Under the pieces are notes generated by a model, which saw nothing but the letters and a program-made list of their open reading frames with translations, was not told the origin of the DNA and did not search any database. Shown in pieces: positions 21,098 to 34,057 of a DNA stretch of 64,000 nt. This DNA comes from Haematococcus lacustris (Eukaryota; Chlorophyta; Chlorophyceae; Chlamydomonadales; Haematococcaceae): positions 5,536,703 to 5,600,702 of the forward strand of contig JASKMD010000020.1 in assembly GCA_030144725.1 (NCBI GenBank), read 5' to 3'. Positions within the stretch are counted from its first letter, which is position 1, and each line of letters begins with the position of its first letter. Made by a program: the position numbers and the translations under genes.

Positions 21098-21327
21098 TGT
21101 AACGGCGCGCGTCCGCGTGTCCGTATTCCACACTTTAGCAGAGTGACTGGGGAGGTCACTGGTGGGCTGTACACTGCCCACCATTCGGGTTCAACTCCCG
21201 GGGGTCCCGTTCTAAACCCAAGCCCAGTTGCTGTGTGAAGAGTGCGGTAGTAATGCAGTGGCGCGAATTATTACAACGACATGCTGCTCACTCTGTAAGA
21301 TTAAAGGCAGCGGCTGGCGCCGTGACA
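21098..21327 (+). repeat. 3' LTR, family A gypsy
   Basis: 230 bp, TG...CA bounded, identical in every visible base to the 5' LTR. Contains the tRNA-like T-arm CGGGTTCAACTCCCG at about 21187-21201. Confidence 0.95.
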
Positions 21328-21429
21328 GGTAGTCGTCCAAGCTCCAGCCCCTGCACAGTGACAGAGAGACATTTTACATACAATGCTCTACTATACCCAA
21401 TAAATGCAATGCATGACACACATTACTGT

Positions 21430-23412
21430 AAGGCATCCAACACTGGGATGTAACCAGCACTGGGATGTAACCAGCACCAGTGCTGGCTGGCTAAGACCAG
21501 TACTGGCTGGCTGTGACCAGTACTGGCTGGCTGTGACCAGTACTGGCTGGCTGGCTGTGACCAGTACTGGCTGGCTGGCTGTGACCAGTACTGGCTGGCT
21601 GTGACCAGTACTGGCTGGGTGTGACCAGTACTGGCTGGTGTGACCAGTACTGGCTGGCTGTGACCAGTACTGGCTGGCTGTGACCAGTACTGGCTGGCTG
21701 TGACCAGTACTGGCTGGCTGTGACCAGTACTAACTGGCTGGCTGTGACCAGTACTGGCTGGCTGTGACCAGTACTGGCTGGCTGTGACCAGTACTGGTTG
21801 GCTGTGACCAGTACTGGTTGGCTGTGACCAGTACTGGCTGGCTGTGACCAGTACTGGCTGGTGTGACCAGTACTGGATGGTGTGACCAGTACTGGCTGGC
21901 TGGCTGTGAACAGTACTGGCTGGCTGTGACCAGTACTGGCTGGCTGTGACCAGTACTGGCTGGTGTGACCAGTACTGGCTGGCTGTGACCAGTACTGGCT
22001 GGCTGGCTGTGACCAGTACTGGCTGGCTGTGACCAGTACTGGCTGGCTGTGACCAGTACTGGCTGGCTGTGACCAGTACTGGCTGGCTGTGACCAGTACT
22101 GGCTGGCTGGCTGTGACCAGTACTGGCTGGCTGTGACCAGTACTGGCTGGCTGTGACCAGTACTGGCTGGTGTGACTAGTACTGGCTGGCTGTGACCAGT
22201 ACTGGCTGGCTGTGACCAGTACTGGCTGGCTGTGACCAGTACTGGCTGGCTGTGACCAGTACTGGCTGGCTGTGACCAGTATTGGCTGGCTGGGTGTGAC
22301 CAGTACTGGCTGGCTGTGACCAGTACTGGCTGGCTGTGACCAGTACTGGCTGGCTGTGACCAGTACTAACTGGCTGTGACCAGTACTGGCTGGCTGTGAC
22401 CAGTACTGGCTGGCTGGCTGTGACCAGTACTGGCTGGCTGTGACCAGTACTGGCTGGCTGTGACCAGTACTGGCTGGTGTGACCGGTACTGGCTGGCTGT
22501 GACCAGTACTGGCTGGCTGTGACCAGTACTGGCTTGCTGTGACCAGTACTGGCTGGCTGTGACCAGTACTGGCTGGGTGTGACCAGTACTGGCTGGGTGT
22601 GACCAGTACTGGTTGGCTGTGACCAGTACTGGTTGGCTGTGACCAGTACTGGCTGGCTGTGACCAGTACTGGCTGGTGTGACCAGTACTGGATGGTGTGA
22701 CCAGTACTGGCTGGCTGGCTGTGACCAGTACTGGCTGGCTGTGACAAGTACTGGCTGGTGTGACCAGTACTGGCTGGCTGGTTGTGACCAGTACTGGCTG
22801 GCTGTGACCAGTACTGGCTGGGTGTGACCAGTACTGGCTGGTGTGACCAGTACTGGCTGGCTGTGACCAGTACTGGCTGGCTGTGACCAGTACTGGCTGG
22901 CTGTGACCAGTACTGGCTGGCTGGCTGTGACCAGTACTGGCTGGCTGTGACCAGTACTGGCTGGCTGTGACCAGTACTGGCTGGTGTGACTAGTACTGGC
23001 TGGCTGTGACCAGTACTGGCTGGCTGTGACCAGTACTGGCTGGCTGTGACCAGTACTGGCTGGCTGTGACCAGTACTGGCTGGCTGTGACCAGTATTGGC
23101 TGGCTGGGTGTGACCAGTACTGGCTGGCTGTGACCAGTACTGGCTGGCTGTGACCAGTACTGGCTGGCTGTGACCAGTACTGGCTGGCTGTGACCAGTAC
23201 TGGCTGGCTGTGACCAGTACTGGCTGGCTGGCTGTGACCAGTACTGGCTGGCTGTGACCAGTACTGGCTGGCTGTGACCAGTACTGGCTGGTGTGACCGG
23301 TACTGGCTGGCTGTGACCAGTACTGGCTGGCTGTGACCAGTACTGGTTGGCTGTGACCAGTACTGGCTGGCTGTGACCAGTACTGGCTGGCTGTGACCAG
23401 TACTGGTTGGCT
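21430..23412. repeat. Largest palindrome array: CCAGTACTGGCTGGCTGTGA, 20-bp units
   Basis: About 95 units over 2 kb, mostly 20 bp, with variants of 16 bp (GGTGTGA spacer), 21 bp (GGCTGGGTGTGA) and 24 bp (GGCTGGCTGGCTGTGA). A higher-order repeat is visible: the order of variant units at 21960-22300 recurs at about 22840-23130, and 21770-21900 resembles 22570-22710. This suggests unequal exchange of blocks near 0.8-0.9 kb. Confidence 0.9.
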
Positions 23413-23414
23413 GT

Positions 23415-23690
23415 CACCAGCAGCAACAGCCGGGGGGCAGGGGAGCAGCAGCAGCATGGGGGTAGCAGCAGCAGCAGGGAGGCAGGGGGGCAGCAGCAGC
23501 CGCAACATGAGTAGGGGGGCAGCAGCAGCAGCAGTAGGGGGGCAGCAGCAGCCGCAACAGGAGTAGGGGGACAGCAGCAGCAGCAGGAGCAGGGGGGCAG
23601 CAGCAGCAGCAGGAGCAGGGGGGCAGCAGCAGCAGCAGCAGGGGGGCAGCAATAGCAGGGGGGCAACAGCAGCAGATATAGTAGGGGCAC
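23415..23690. repeat. CAG/G-rich low-complexity array
   Basis: GCAGCAGCAGCAG and GGGGGG blocks with GCAACAGGAGTAGG variants. It ends in AGATATAGTAGGGGCACTATAG, which also ends the same tract at about 31640. Confidence 0.82.
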
Positions 23691-25011
23691 TATAGCACCT
23701 ACCTTCCTTATGGCTGCTTGATGACTGCTGTAGGGAAGGGGGTGGGAGCGGAGGAGTGAAGGCGGGGAGGGAGGGTAGATGTGGAAGGCAGGAGGCGGGA
23801 GGCAGGGAGGCGGGAGGCAGGGAGGCGGGAGGCAGGGGGTGGGATGGGTTAGGGGCATGGGATGGGTTGGGAAGGGGCATGGGTTGGGAGCCTGGGCGGG
23901 GGTGGGGGCGGGAGAGGGAACGGGGGCCGGCGAGGATAAACTGGGAGGGGGTGGTTGCGTAGGGAAATGGAGGGGAGGTGCCCATCAGCCCTGCAACCAG
24001 GGGGCATGCAAGTGAGGTAGGGTGACCAGGTTGGGCACTGTGTTAGCTGTCACCGTGGCCTCACCTTTGTGGTCCTCCTGGCCTCCTACCTGCTCACACC
24101 AGGCAACATATCCCAAGCGCCAGTGGGGTGGGGCTGCGGTGGGGTGTGTAGTAGGGTGTAGGGAAGGGAAGGTGGGGTGAGGTGGGGGCTTGCGATGCCA
24201 TGTCAATTGAAGGGTGGGAGAGGGGAAGGGTAGGCTTGACAAGTATGGGAGAGAGGGAGAGGGGGAAGGGAGGGGGTGGTGGTGGTGGTGGTGGTGGCAA
24301 GAGGGTGGATGGGGTGGGCTTTCTCTTGGCTGCTGGGATGTCAGGGGAGAGGTGATGTGGAGGGGGGAAGTGGGGGTGGGGAGAGGTGGATGTGGAGGGA
24401 CGACAAGCTGGGCGATGGAGGTGGGCGTGGAAAAGGGGAGGAAAAGGGCAAGGGTGTGACGATCAACCCTGCAGCGGGACAAGGGGCATGCTAGCGGTTA
24501 GTCTATGTACAGGGTGCCACATACCTGCACTCACCTTTTGCAGGGGTGGGATGTATATGTGTGTAGGTGGTGAGGGTAAGGAGGCGGAGGGGGAGGAAGG
24601 CTGCTGCTGTTGACAGGGAACGGAGGGGGTAATGGGACCCGGAGGGGGACGGGATTATGGAGAAGCGGGGGAGGGGAGGTAGAGGAGGAAGGGGAGGAGA
24701 GGGAAGGGCCATGGGTAGGGCGACAGAAGTGGGGAACAAGGGAGGGAGGGCATTGATAGTCTCAGTTGTAGGCACACAAGACCTGCAGCAACGGTGTGAC
24801 AATTTGTCAACGGAAGCAAACATGGGACATGGGTAGTGGATGCACTCACCAATAAAGTAGGGAGATAGTAGAGCTGGCAGATGGAGGGGCAGGTGTAGCA
24901 GCCATCCAGTACAACGCACCATTCTTTGTCCTCACCTCAGTAGGAAGCGCGGAGTGGGAGAGTAGGGCTGGGCTGGGCTGGGCTGGGCGTGTCCTTGCTG
25001 GTTGCTGCTCA
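23691..25011. other. G-rich intergenic repeat modules, no gene
   Basis: Contains GCAGGGAGGCGGGAG repeats (23780-23840), a (GGT)n run (24279-24297) and two or three copies of the ctgcagc/ggcatgctagcggttag/cactcacc core. 23985-24280 matches 32025-32320 closely. 24800-24900 is the empty-site allele of the MITE insertion at 32352-32697. Confidence 0.5.
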
Positions 25012-26734
<1,723 letters not shown>

Positions 26735-28140
26735 AAGAAGGTGGGGGGTGGGAGGGAGGGGAAGGTGGTGGTAGTGATGCCGAGGTATCAGGGTAGGTTG
26801 GTGATGGGTGAAAGAGCCAAGGTTGGTGATGGGTGAAAGAGCCAAGGTAGGGTTGAGCGTCAAGGGTGGGGTGGGCTCTCTAGGGTGGTCTGCTGGGGTA
26901 AGGGAGGGGGCTGGGATGTCAGGGGGGAGGTGATGGGGAGGGGGGAAGCGGGGGTTGGGGAGAGGTGAAAGTGGAATTGGTGGGACAGGGTAGGGAAGGG
27001 GACTTGTAGCCACCTGTGGAGACCTGGGGAGGGAGGGAGGGAGGGAGGGAGGGGGGGAGGAAGGGGAGTGAAAGGGGAAGGAGGGTAAAGGGATGTGGAC
27101 CTGTGGCAAGGAGGTGACGGGTTATCAAAGGAGGAGTAATGTATTTGATGCACAAGGGGCAGGGAAGATGGGCTCGGAGATGGTGGTTACATGTCAAGGC
27201 AAAAAGGTGGGTCGTTGCATGTGAAGCGCTACATTACCTCGCAACGCATTCGCTACGCGCAAAGCGTGGCGAGGTAATGCACCGTGTATTTGGCGTGGTC
27301 TGAGTTGGCTGAGACGGCTGTTGGCTAAGATCTCGAGGTTGCGAGATTGGCTAGGAGGCTGGCCTCTACATGAGATGTGGCTGCCCGGCTGCACTGTTGC
27401 TGCCTGGCTGCGATGTGGCGATGTGGCGATGTTGCGTGGTCTGCAAGGGAAGGCTGGCTTCGTGGCCGCCTGGCTACCTAGATGCGGGTCGCGAAATGAG
27501 GGCAGCGAGGCTGCAGGGCTGCGAGGTGGACTTCTTGGCGCTGTCCTGTAACCCTATCCTCAACGCTAAGTCATTTGCTGCCACCAGCTGCAGCTACGTT
27601 CCTACCATGACTAGAATCGACGCGTTAATGACTACGTCGTGTACTGGGCGCATTTTTAGTTTTTCATATCTCATGTCTAACATCTCCGAGTTCGTGCCGC
27701 CATTGACAGCCCTTCGCATCCCCACCCCACCCCGCCACCGATACCTAGGCCAGAATAGGGTTACCAAAGGTTTTGCGCATCCACGACTCAATCTCGCAGC
27801 CAGTCTTGCAGCCTCGCTGCCCTCGAATCGCGACCCTCATCTGGTGGGCATTTCCGCAGCCAGCCAGCCTCGTAGTCATTTTTACAGCCACGCAGCGCCG
27901 AACCTCGCAACTAGTGTTACATGCCTAGCCACGAAGCACTTACTCCTAATTCTAGCCAAACCATTGCCATGCCCCTTCTTTGCTGCAGGTCTGACGGTCA
28001 TAGTCTCTTTTCCTTCCCCCCCACTCTTACTTCCTCTCATCCAGCAGCCCTCATCAAAAGCATGCCAGACGGCAGCATGAGGAGGCACAGTAACGGAACA
28101 GTTTTTCTTCCCTTCTTACTCCCTTCCTTCCTTCCTCCTG
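26735..28140. other. Intergenic, G-rich then CTGCGAGG-vocabulary sequence; no gene
   Basis: 26820-26860 has a short direct duplication (GGTTGGTGATGGGTGAAAGA). 27030-27060 is a GGGAGG microsatellite. 27200-27900 uses the degenerate GCTGCGAGG/CGCAGCCA vocabulary also seen at 14140-14640 and 32930-33300. A short inverted pair, GGTAATG...CATTACC, surrounds 27230-27280. No supported frame. Confidence 0.4.
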
Positions 28141-29734
28141 CTAATGAGTGGCTATTGATGGCCACAGGTAATCCAGTCAGTGAGTGGCTACTGGCAAGTG
28201 GCTAGGGCTCAGTGCCCACACCAAGCTTCCTAACTCACGTGCACGCCCCTTGGCTGTAGGTCGGATGGGCACCTCCCCGCCCCTTCTTACTCCCGCAGCT
28301 CTGCCCCGGCCCCGCCCAGCCCAGCCCAATCAAGCCTCTACTCTACCCTCTACTCTACTCTACCCTCACCATCCTACTCTACCCTCGCACCCTACTTTCC
28401 CCTTCCCCTTCCACCTCCCCCTTCTACCCCCTGACATCGCAGACACCTGCCCTCCCCTCCCCCGCCCTTGCCCCCGACCCCGCCCCCCCTACTCCTGCCT
28501 TCCTACCCCCTACCCGCGCCCCCGCCCAGCCCAGCCCCACTGACCACCACCAACTACACCACTCACCTGGAGCAGGCAGGGGTCGGTCGCTGTGTGGTGA
28601 GTGCTGTTGCTGCTGCTACAGCTACATCTCACAACCCGTGCGCCTATGTCCCCTATGGGCCCCTGTGCCCCCATATGCGCACTGTACGAGCAGTCCGGAG
28701 GCAGTCCCCATATCCCCATATCCCCATATCCCCTTCCTCTATCCCCTCCCTCCCCCTCCCTTTCAGTTCCCTTTCCTTCACGTGGCATGGCAGCCACCAC
28801 CTCACCCCGCCAATGCTCTCCTACCCACCCCCTCCCCTCCCCATTGCAACCTTCGCCCCCTCCCACCATCCTCCTCCCACACCACAGAGGGGCGGTGGCA
28901 TGGAGCAGCAACCCTCCCCAGCCAGGCAGCAAGTGCGAAAGGCGAAAGGCGAGTAGTTAGCAGCGTGCAGGCAGTAGGTCTCTCCACTCTGCTGCCGGCA
29001 CCATTCAGTAGCGTGCTCATGCTGCTTGCCACTGATGCTGCTAATGTGCTTGCTGATCCAAACCAAGCTCTTGCCTGCTTTCAGTGAGAGTGCTGGTTGC
29101 CAGTCAGTGCTGGTTGCAGACCAGTGCTGGTTGCCAGCCAGTGCTGGTTGCAAACCAGTGCTGGTTGTAAACCAATGCTGGTCACAGCCAGTGTTGGTTA
29201 CATCCCAGTGCAGGATGCCTCACAGTAATGTGTGTCATGCATTGTAGTCATTGGGTCCAGTAGAGCATTGTATGTAAGATTAATCTGTGTTACTTCGCTT
29301 AGGGGCTGGAGCGTGGACGAGTACCTTCATTACCTCAAGGTCGTTGGACCCTATTAAGAAGAGGGCGTTGACTTAGGTCAACCAGCACATGAGATTGTGG
29401 AGGGTGTTAGTTGGCGCTACATAGCTTGATGATTGTATGGCGCTGTGTGCTATGTGATAACCAGGAGTGGGTCATGGCATATGCATGTTGTCCTCATGGT
29501 GATATGTACTCTGTATACCTTGCAACATCAGTAGCTCAGTGTCACGTGTAAGTACATCCAATGGCTCTAGCCTGACGTATAATAATCTCCAACTTGGTAA
29601 ATGTTTCTAAGCAAGCCCCCTCCTTCAGCCCTTCACCCAGCCCTTCAGCACTTGAGGGGTCACACAGTAATGGATGAGGGTCACACTGTACTAGATAGTG
29701 TGTGTTGTCGCTGCCCTCCTAGTTGGGTGTCAGC
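28141..29734 (-). mobile_element. Inverted copy of the cassette modules seen at 10566-13000
   Basis: Read on the minus strand, this follows the same order as 10566-13000: the AAGTTGGAGATTATT/GAGGACAACATGC module (29250-29600), a degenerate ACCAGCACTGG array (29085-29200), the AGGCAAGAGCTTG and GCCGGCAGCAGAG segment (28970-29080), then the G-rich DNA and the GTAGGTCGGATGGGCACC core (28220-28290). The CAG/G-rich tract and second palindrome array of the other copy are missing. No gene is visible. Confidence 0.6.
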
Positions 29735-30620
29735 CAGTACAAGTTGGGGGTCAGCCAATACTGGTTGGGTGTCAGCCAATACTGGTTGGAGGTTAGCCAG
29801 TACTGGCTGGGGTGAACCAGTACTGGTTAAATTTTTGTAAACTTTTTATTTTGGGGGGGGGGTGTGAACCAGTACTGGTTTGGTGTGAACCAGTACTGGC
29901 TGACCACCAACCAGTACTGGTTTGGTGTGAACCAGTACTGGTTGGGGGTGAACCAGTACTGGCTGGGGTGAACCAGTACTGGTTAGGAATAAACCAGTAC
30001 TGGTTGGGAATAAACCAGTACTGGTTGGGGGTAAACCAGTACTGCTTAGGAATAAACCAGTACTGGTTGGGAATAAACCAGTACTGGTTGGGAATAAACC
30101 AGTACTGGTTAGGAATAAACCAGTACTGGTTGGGAATAAACCAGTACTGGTTGGGAATATACCAGTACTGGTTGGGAATAAACCAGTACTGGTTGGGGGT
30201 AAACCAGTACTGGTTGGGGGTAAACCAGTACTGGTTGGGAATAAACCAGTACTGGTTGGGAATAAACCAGTACTGGTTGGGGGTAAACCAGTACTGGTTG
30301 GGGGTAAACCAGTACTGGTTGGGAATATACCAGTACTGGTTGGGAATAAACCAGTACTGGTTGGGGGTAAACCAGTACTGGTTGGGGGTAAACCAGTACT
30401 GGTTGGGAATAAACCAGTACTGGTTGGGAATAAACCAGTACTGGTTGGGGGTAAACCAGTACTGGTTGGGGGTAAACCAGTACTGGTTGGGAATAAACCA
30501 GTACTGGTTAGGAATAAACCAGTACTGGTTGGGAATAAACCAGTACTGGTTGGGGGTAAACCAGTAACGGTTGGGAGGCAACCAGTACTGGTTGGGGGTG
30601 GACCAGTACTGGTTTTCTCG
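29735..30620. repeat. Palindrome array: AACCAGTACTGGTTGGGAATA, 21-bp units
   Basis: About 38 units whose spacers alternate between TTGGGAATA and TTGGGGGTA. Their order forms runs of about 84-105 bp that repeat (for example 30140-30240 and 30290-30400). A G9 tract interrupts the array at about 29853. Stop-free frames (NQYWLGI) are a consequence of the 21-bp period. Confidence 0.9.
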
Positions 30621-31346
30621 TATCTCCTCAGCCCGATTTTTCCTCGATTTTAGGTTTACACCCCCATTCTTAGAACCGCTAACCATTCTTGGGGCTGGCG
30701 GTGAGGCACCTCCACGCGGTGGCCCTGGTAACAATCCGCGTTGACTTCGGTCGCACGGATTGCCTAAGCTACCTCACCACCGCACCCAGCGGTATATAAA
30801 TTGGGATGCAACGGGAAAGCCTTCCCATGCTTGAACGGGCACCGCTTTGTCCAGCGGAATACAAATGAGGTCCGGGTGCCGCACACGACCGCTGCGGGTC
30901 ATCGAGCTGTTGTGGAGTTGTTGGCGTCATCAAGGAGGGAGCAGAGCTACCTCAATGCGGGACGTTGGCTGACAGCTGAAGTTTGGACTTTTGGAGCCTG
31001 AACTTCAGCTTTTAGTGCGACATCCGGCGGACAAGGCTGGAATTGCTCTTGTCAACGAGGAGAAGAGATAAGGCCAGCTGCCAAGTGCACTAGTCTTTGC
31101 TCCTCTCATGCCTCTTTGTTTGCCTTGGGTGCTAGCTGTGGTCTGTGGCTACAGCTAGGGCAGCTTGATGGGGACATGTCCAGCCTGTGTCCAACGTTTG
31201 GAGGTGGGAGCAGGCCGCGCCACAGGCGGAAGCTCCTCCCTTAATGCACGCCGGTTTGTACCGGAGTAGTTTTCTTTCTTTCTTTCTTTCACCCCCATTC
31301 TTAGAACCGCTAAAAAATACAATCTATCAAGCCACTTTGTCAAAAA
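30605..31346 (-). mobile_element. Inverted cassette end segment, interrupted by a retroposon
   Basis: 30605-30682 and 31290-31346 together match the reverse complement of 9600-9717 (TTTTCTCGTATCTCCTCAGC, GAACCGCTAA, CAATCTATCAAGCC, ATTCAAC). The outermost 25 bases of the end are missing where the CTACAGTACTGTAG array begins. Confidence 0.7.
30683..31289 (+). mobile_element. 607-bp retroposon with 24-bp target-site duplication and (CTTT)n tail
   Basis: The 24 bases at 30659-30682 (starting CACCCCCATTC, ending CCGCTAA) are repeated exactly at 31290-31313. The inserted DNA ends in CTTTCTTTCTTTC. A long duplication and a simple-repeat tail fit target-primed reverse transcription (SINE, truncated LINE or retrocopy). 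The body contains TATATAAA at 30792 and short frames without recognisable domains. I find no clear tRNA or 5S head, so its parent is unknown. Confidence 0.8.
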
Positions 31347-31359
31347 ATTCAACAGACAC

Positions 31360-31570
31360 CTACAGTACTGTAGACACCTACAGTACTGTAGACCCCTACA
31401 GTACTGTAGACCCCTACAGTACTGTAGACACCTACAGTACTGTAGACACCTACAGTACTGTAGACACCTACAGTACTGTAGACACCTACAGTACTGTAGA
31501 CACCTACAGTACTGTAGACACCTACAGTACTGTAGACACCTACAGTACTGTAGACACCTGCACTGTAGGC
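31360..31570. repeat. Tandem array of palindrome CTACAGTACTGTAG, 18-bp units
   Basis: About 11 units of CTACAGTACTGTAGACAC. The array occupies the position that CCAGTACTGG arrays hold in other cassettes: cassette end on one side, CAG/G-rich tract and the ATATAGTAGGGGCACT segment on the other. The two palindromes share the core AGTACT. Confidence 0.9.
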
Positions 31571-32340
31571 AGCAGCAGCATGGCTGGTAGCAGCAGCAGG
31601 GGGGCAGCAGCAGCAACAGGGGCGCAGCAGCAGCAGATATAGTAGGGGCACTGTAGCACCTACCTACCTTTTGGCTGCTGAGTGATGGGGGGGGGAGTGG
31701 AAGAGTGAAGGCGGGGAGGGGGGGTAGATGTGGCAGGGAAGCGGGAGACGGGGAGGCGGGAGGCAGGGAGGCAGGAGGTGGGGAGGCGGGAGGCTCAACC
31801 GGGTTGGGCTGGGCGGGGGTGGGTTGGGTTGGGGGCATGGGTTGGGGTGGGTGGGGGCATGGGTTTGGGGCATGGGTTGGGGTGGGTGGGGGCATGGGTG
31901 GGGGTGGGGGCGGGGGAGGGAGCGGGGGCGGGGGCGGGGGCGGGGGCGGGGGCGGGGGCGGGGGCGGGGGAGGATGAATTGGGAGGGGGTGGTTGTGTAG
32001 GGGAAAGGGAAGTGGAAGGGAGGTGCCCACTAGACCTGCAACCAAGGGGCGTGCACGTGCGGTGGGGTGACGAGGCTGGGCACTGTGTTAGCTATCACCA
32101 TGGCATTACCTTTGTGGTCCTCCTGGCCTCCTACCTGCTCACACCAGGCAACATATCCCATGCGCCAGTGGGTGGGACTGCGGTGGGGAGTGTAGGGTGT
32201 AGGGAAGGGAAGGTGGGGTGAGGTGGGGGTTGCGATGCCACGTCAATCGAAGGGTGGGAGAGGGGAAGAGGAGGCGTGACAAGTATGGGAGGGGAGAGGG
32301 AGGGAGAGGGGGAAGGGAGGGATGGGAAGAGCTGTGTAAC
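31571..32340. other. CAG/G-rich tract and G-rich modules, no gene
   Basis: 31571-31640 is the CAG/G-rich tract. 31640-31720 repeats 23665-23780. 31913-31975 is a (GGGGGC)n run with strong quadruplex potential. 32025-32320 is a close copy of 23985-24280. No coding sequence. Confidence 0.55.
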
Positions 32341-32351
32341 GAAGCAAACAT

Positions 32352-32697
32352 CACTCCTACAAATTAATCCCTGCGTCCGTCCCTGCGTGTTGACCGACCT
32401 TGTCCGATCGGGCTGAAATTTTGATAGATGGTAGTTTGCAGAATATAAAACATATTTTTCAGTAAAAACGTTTTGAAAAAATCAAGGGCTGCTGCGCTAT
32501 GGCCCTGTGGCTAGAGTGCAGGGATGAGTGCAGGGATAGGTTGCGGGACACAGCGCAACAGCTGTTGATTTTTTCAACATATTTTTCTTGCAAAATATGT
32601 TTTTTTTTTGCAAACTACCATCTATTAACATTTCAGCCCGATCGGACAAAATTGGTAAACACGCAGGGACGGACGCAGGGATTGAATTGTAGGAGTG
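32352..32697. mobile_element. MITE with 130-bp inverted arms and visible empty site
   Basis: The ends are CACTCCTACAA and its complement. The arms (32352-32485 and 32563-32697) share CCTGCGTCCGTCCCTGCGTG and TTTGCAAACTACCATCTAT-type sequence. The flanks GCAAACAT / ATTGGACATGGGT match the uninterrupted GCAAACATGGGACATGGGT at about 24820, so AT was duplicated. No coding content; the superfamily is unresolved. Confidence 0.85.
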
Positions 32698-32929
32698 ATT
32701 GGACATGGGTACTGGATGCACTCACCATTAGAGTAGGGAGATGTAGAGCTGGCAGATGGAGGGGCAGGTGTAGCAGCCCTCCATTACAACCCACCTTCTA
32801 AGCTTTTCTAAGCTCTTACCTTGATCCTAAGCTCTTACCATGGTCCTTCTGGCCTCTTGGATGCTCACAACACGTTCCACCTGCCTTGCGTTGGTGCATC
32901 AATGCTTGCGATTCATTGCGGAGAATCGT

Positions 32930-33300
32930 TGCGAGGAAACTGGCCGCGAGGCTAGCTGCGATGCTGGCTGCGAGGCTGGCTGCGAGGCTGGCTGCGAAAC
33001 TGGCTGCGAGGCTGGCTGCGAGGAAAATGGCTGCGAGGCTGGCTGCGAGGTGAGATCCTCGCACCGAGCTGCCTCACAGGTATGCTTCTGCGCTGCTGGA
33101 CCAGCTGTGTGGCCGCGAGGTTGATTGCCGAGTATGTGGCTGCGAGTATGGGCTAGATGTGGCTGCGAGTATGGGTAACCTCGTGCGATGCCATCTGTGG
33201 ACCAGCTGTGTGGCCGCGAGGTTGATTGCCGAGTATGTGGCTGCGAGTATGGGCTAGATGCGGCTGCGAATATGGGTAACCTCGTGCGATGCCATCGCTG
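32930..33300. repeat. GGCTGCGAGGCT minisatellite followed by a tandem 100-bp duplication
   Basis: About nine imperfect 12-bp units (32940-33050). They are followed by two copies of a 98-100 bp segment (33097-33194 and 33197-33295) starting GGACCAGCTGTGTGGCCGCG and ending CTCGTGCGATGCCATC, with three or so differences. No gene. Confidence 0.75.
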
Positions 33301-33484
33301 CAATACCGGCTACACGATGATGCGACTAAGGCACGGGTGTTGCACGGATGCCTTGAATGCAAGTGAGGTGGTCATTCCGTGCAAGGCAAGCCGCGAAATC
33401 TTCGAAGTGCTTAAAAGCATTGTGCGATTCCGTAGTGCATTCCGTAGTGTGTTTCTTGAATGTTACAAGGTGCGAGGGTACCCC

Positions 33485-33935
33485 GACAGTACTGTAGCCG
33501 GCTACAGTACTGTAAGTGGTCTCTCGAGGTACCTCGAGGTACCTACAGTATTGTAGGTGTCTACAGTACTGTAGGTGTCTACAGTACTGTAGGTGTCTAC
33601 AGTACTGTAGGTACCTACAGTACTGTAAATGGTCGCTCGAGGTACCTCGAGGTACCTACAGTACTGCAGATGTCTACAGTACTGTAGATGTCTACAGTAC
33701 TGTAGGTACCTACAGTACTGTAGGTGTCTACAGTACTGTAGGTGTCTACAGTACTGTAGGTGTCTACAGTACTGTAGGTACCTACAGTACTGTAAGTGGT
33801 CTCTCGAGGTACCCCGACAGTACTGTAGACACCTACAGTACTGTAGACCCCTACAGTACTGTAGACACCTACAGTACTGTTCGTGTACTCGCGAGGTACC
33901 CCGACAGTACTATAGACACCTACAGTACTGTAGCA
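33485..33935. repeat. CTACAGTACTGTAG array with GGTACCTCGAGGTACC interruptions
   Basis: About 20 palindrome units separated by GTGTCTA or GTACCTA. Three blocks of GGTCTCTCGAGGTACCTCGAGG or shortened forms interrupt them, themselves palindromic around CTCGAG. The array therefore nests two palindrome types. Confidence 0.88.
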
Positions 33936-34057
33936 TGGCCGTATCTCACCAACCGCGCAAAATCACGAATTTTAGTTTCAACCCCCAATCTTACAATGCC
34001 TTCTTTTGACTATGTACCAAGTCCGAGGCTCTGAATCTCAAAAATGCTGTTACTAAT

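Larger units (their letters stand above)
15157..21327 (+). mobile_element. Ty3/gypsy chromovirus, family A, apparently complete and recent
   Basis: Order: 5' LTR, PBS, gag, in-frame UGA, pol (PR-RT-RNaseH-INT-chromodomain), polypurine tract, 3' LTR. The two LTRs appear identical base for base over the 228 visible positions, and both long frames are open, which suggests very recent insertion. The element interrupts the cassette module: the sequence after the 3' LTR (GGTAGTCGTCCAAGCTCC) matches GGTAGTCGTTTAAGCTCC near 46644, so GGTAG is a likely 5-bp target duplication whose partner is hidden in the gap. Confidence 0.95.

Noticed and set aside
21430..23412. CRISPR-like array
   Set aside because: Repeats are regular, but spacers are near-identical short sequence rather than unique 25-40 bp; the setting is eukaryotic and no cas genes are present.
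30801..31001. 66-codon frame after the TATATAAA box in the retroposon
   Set aside because: The frame starts at TTG, the ATG just inside gives a 20-codon peptide in another frame, and no domain is recognisable.
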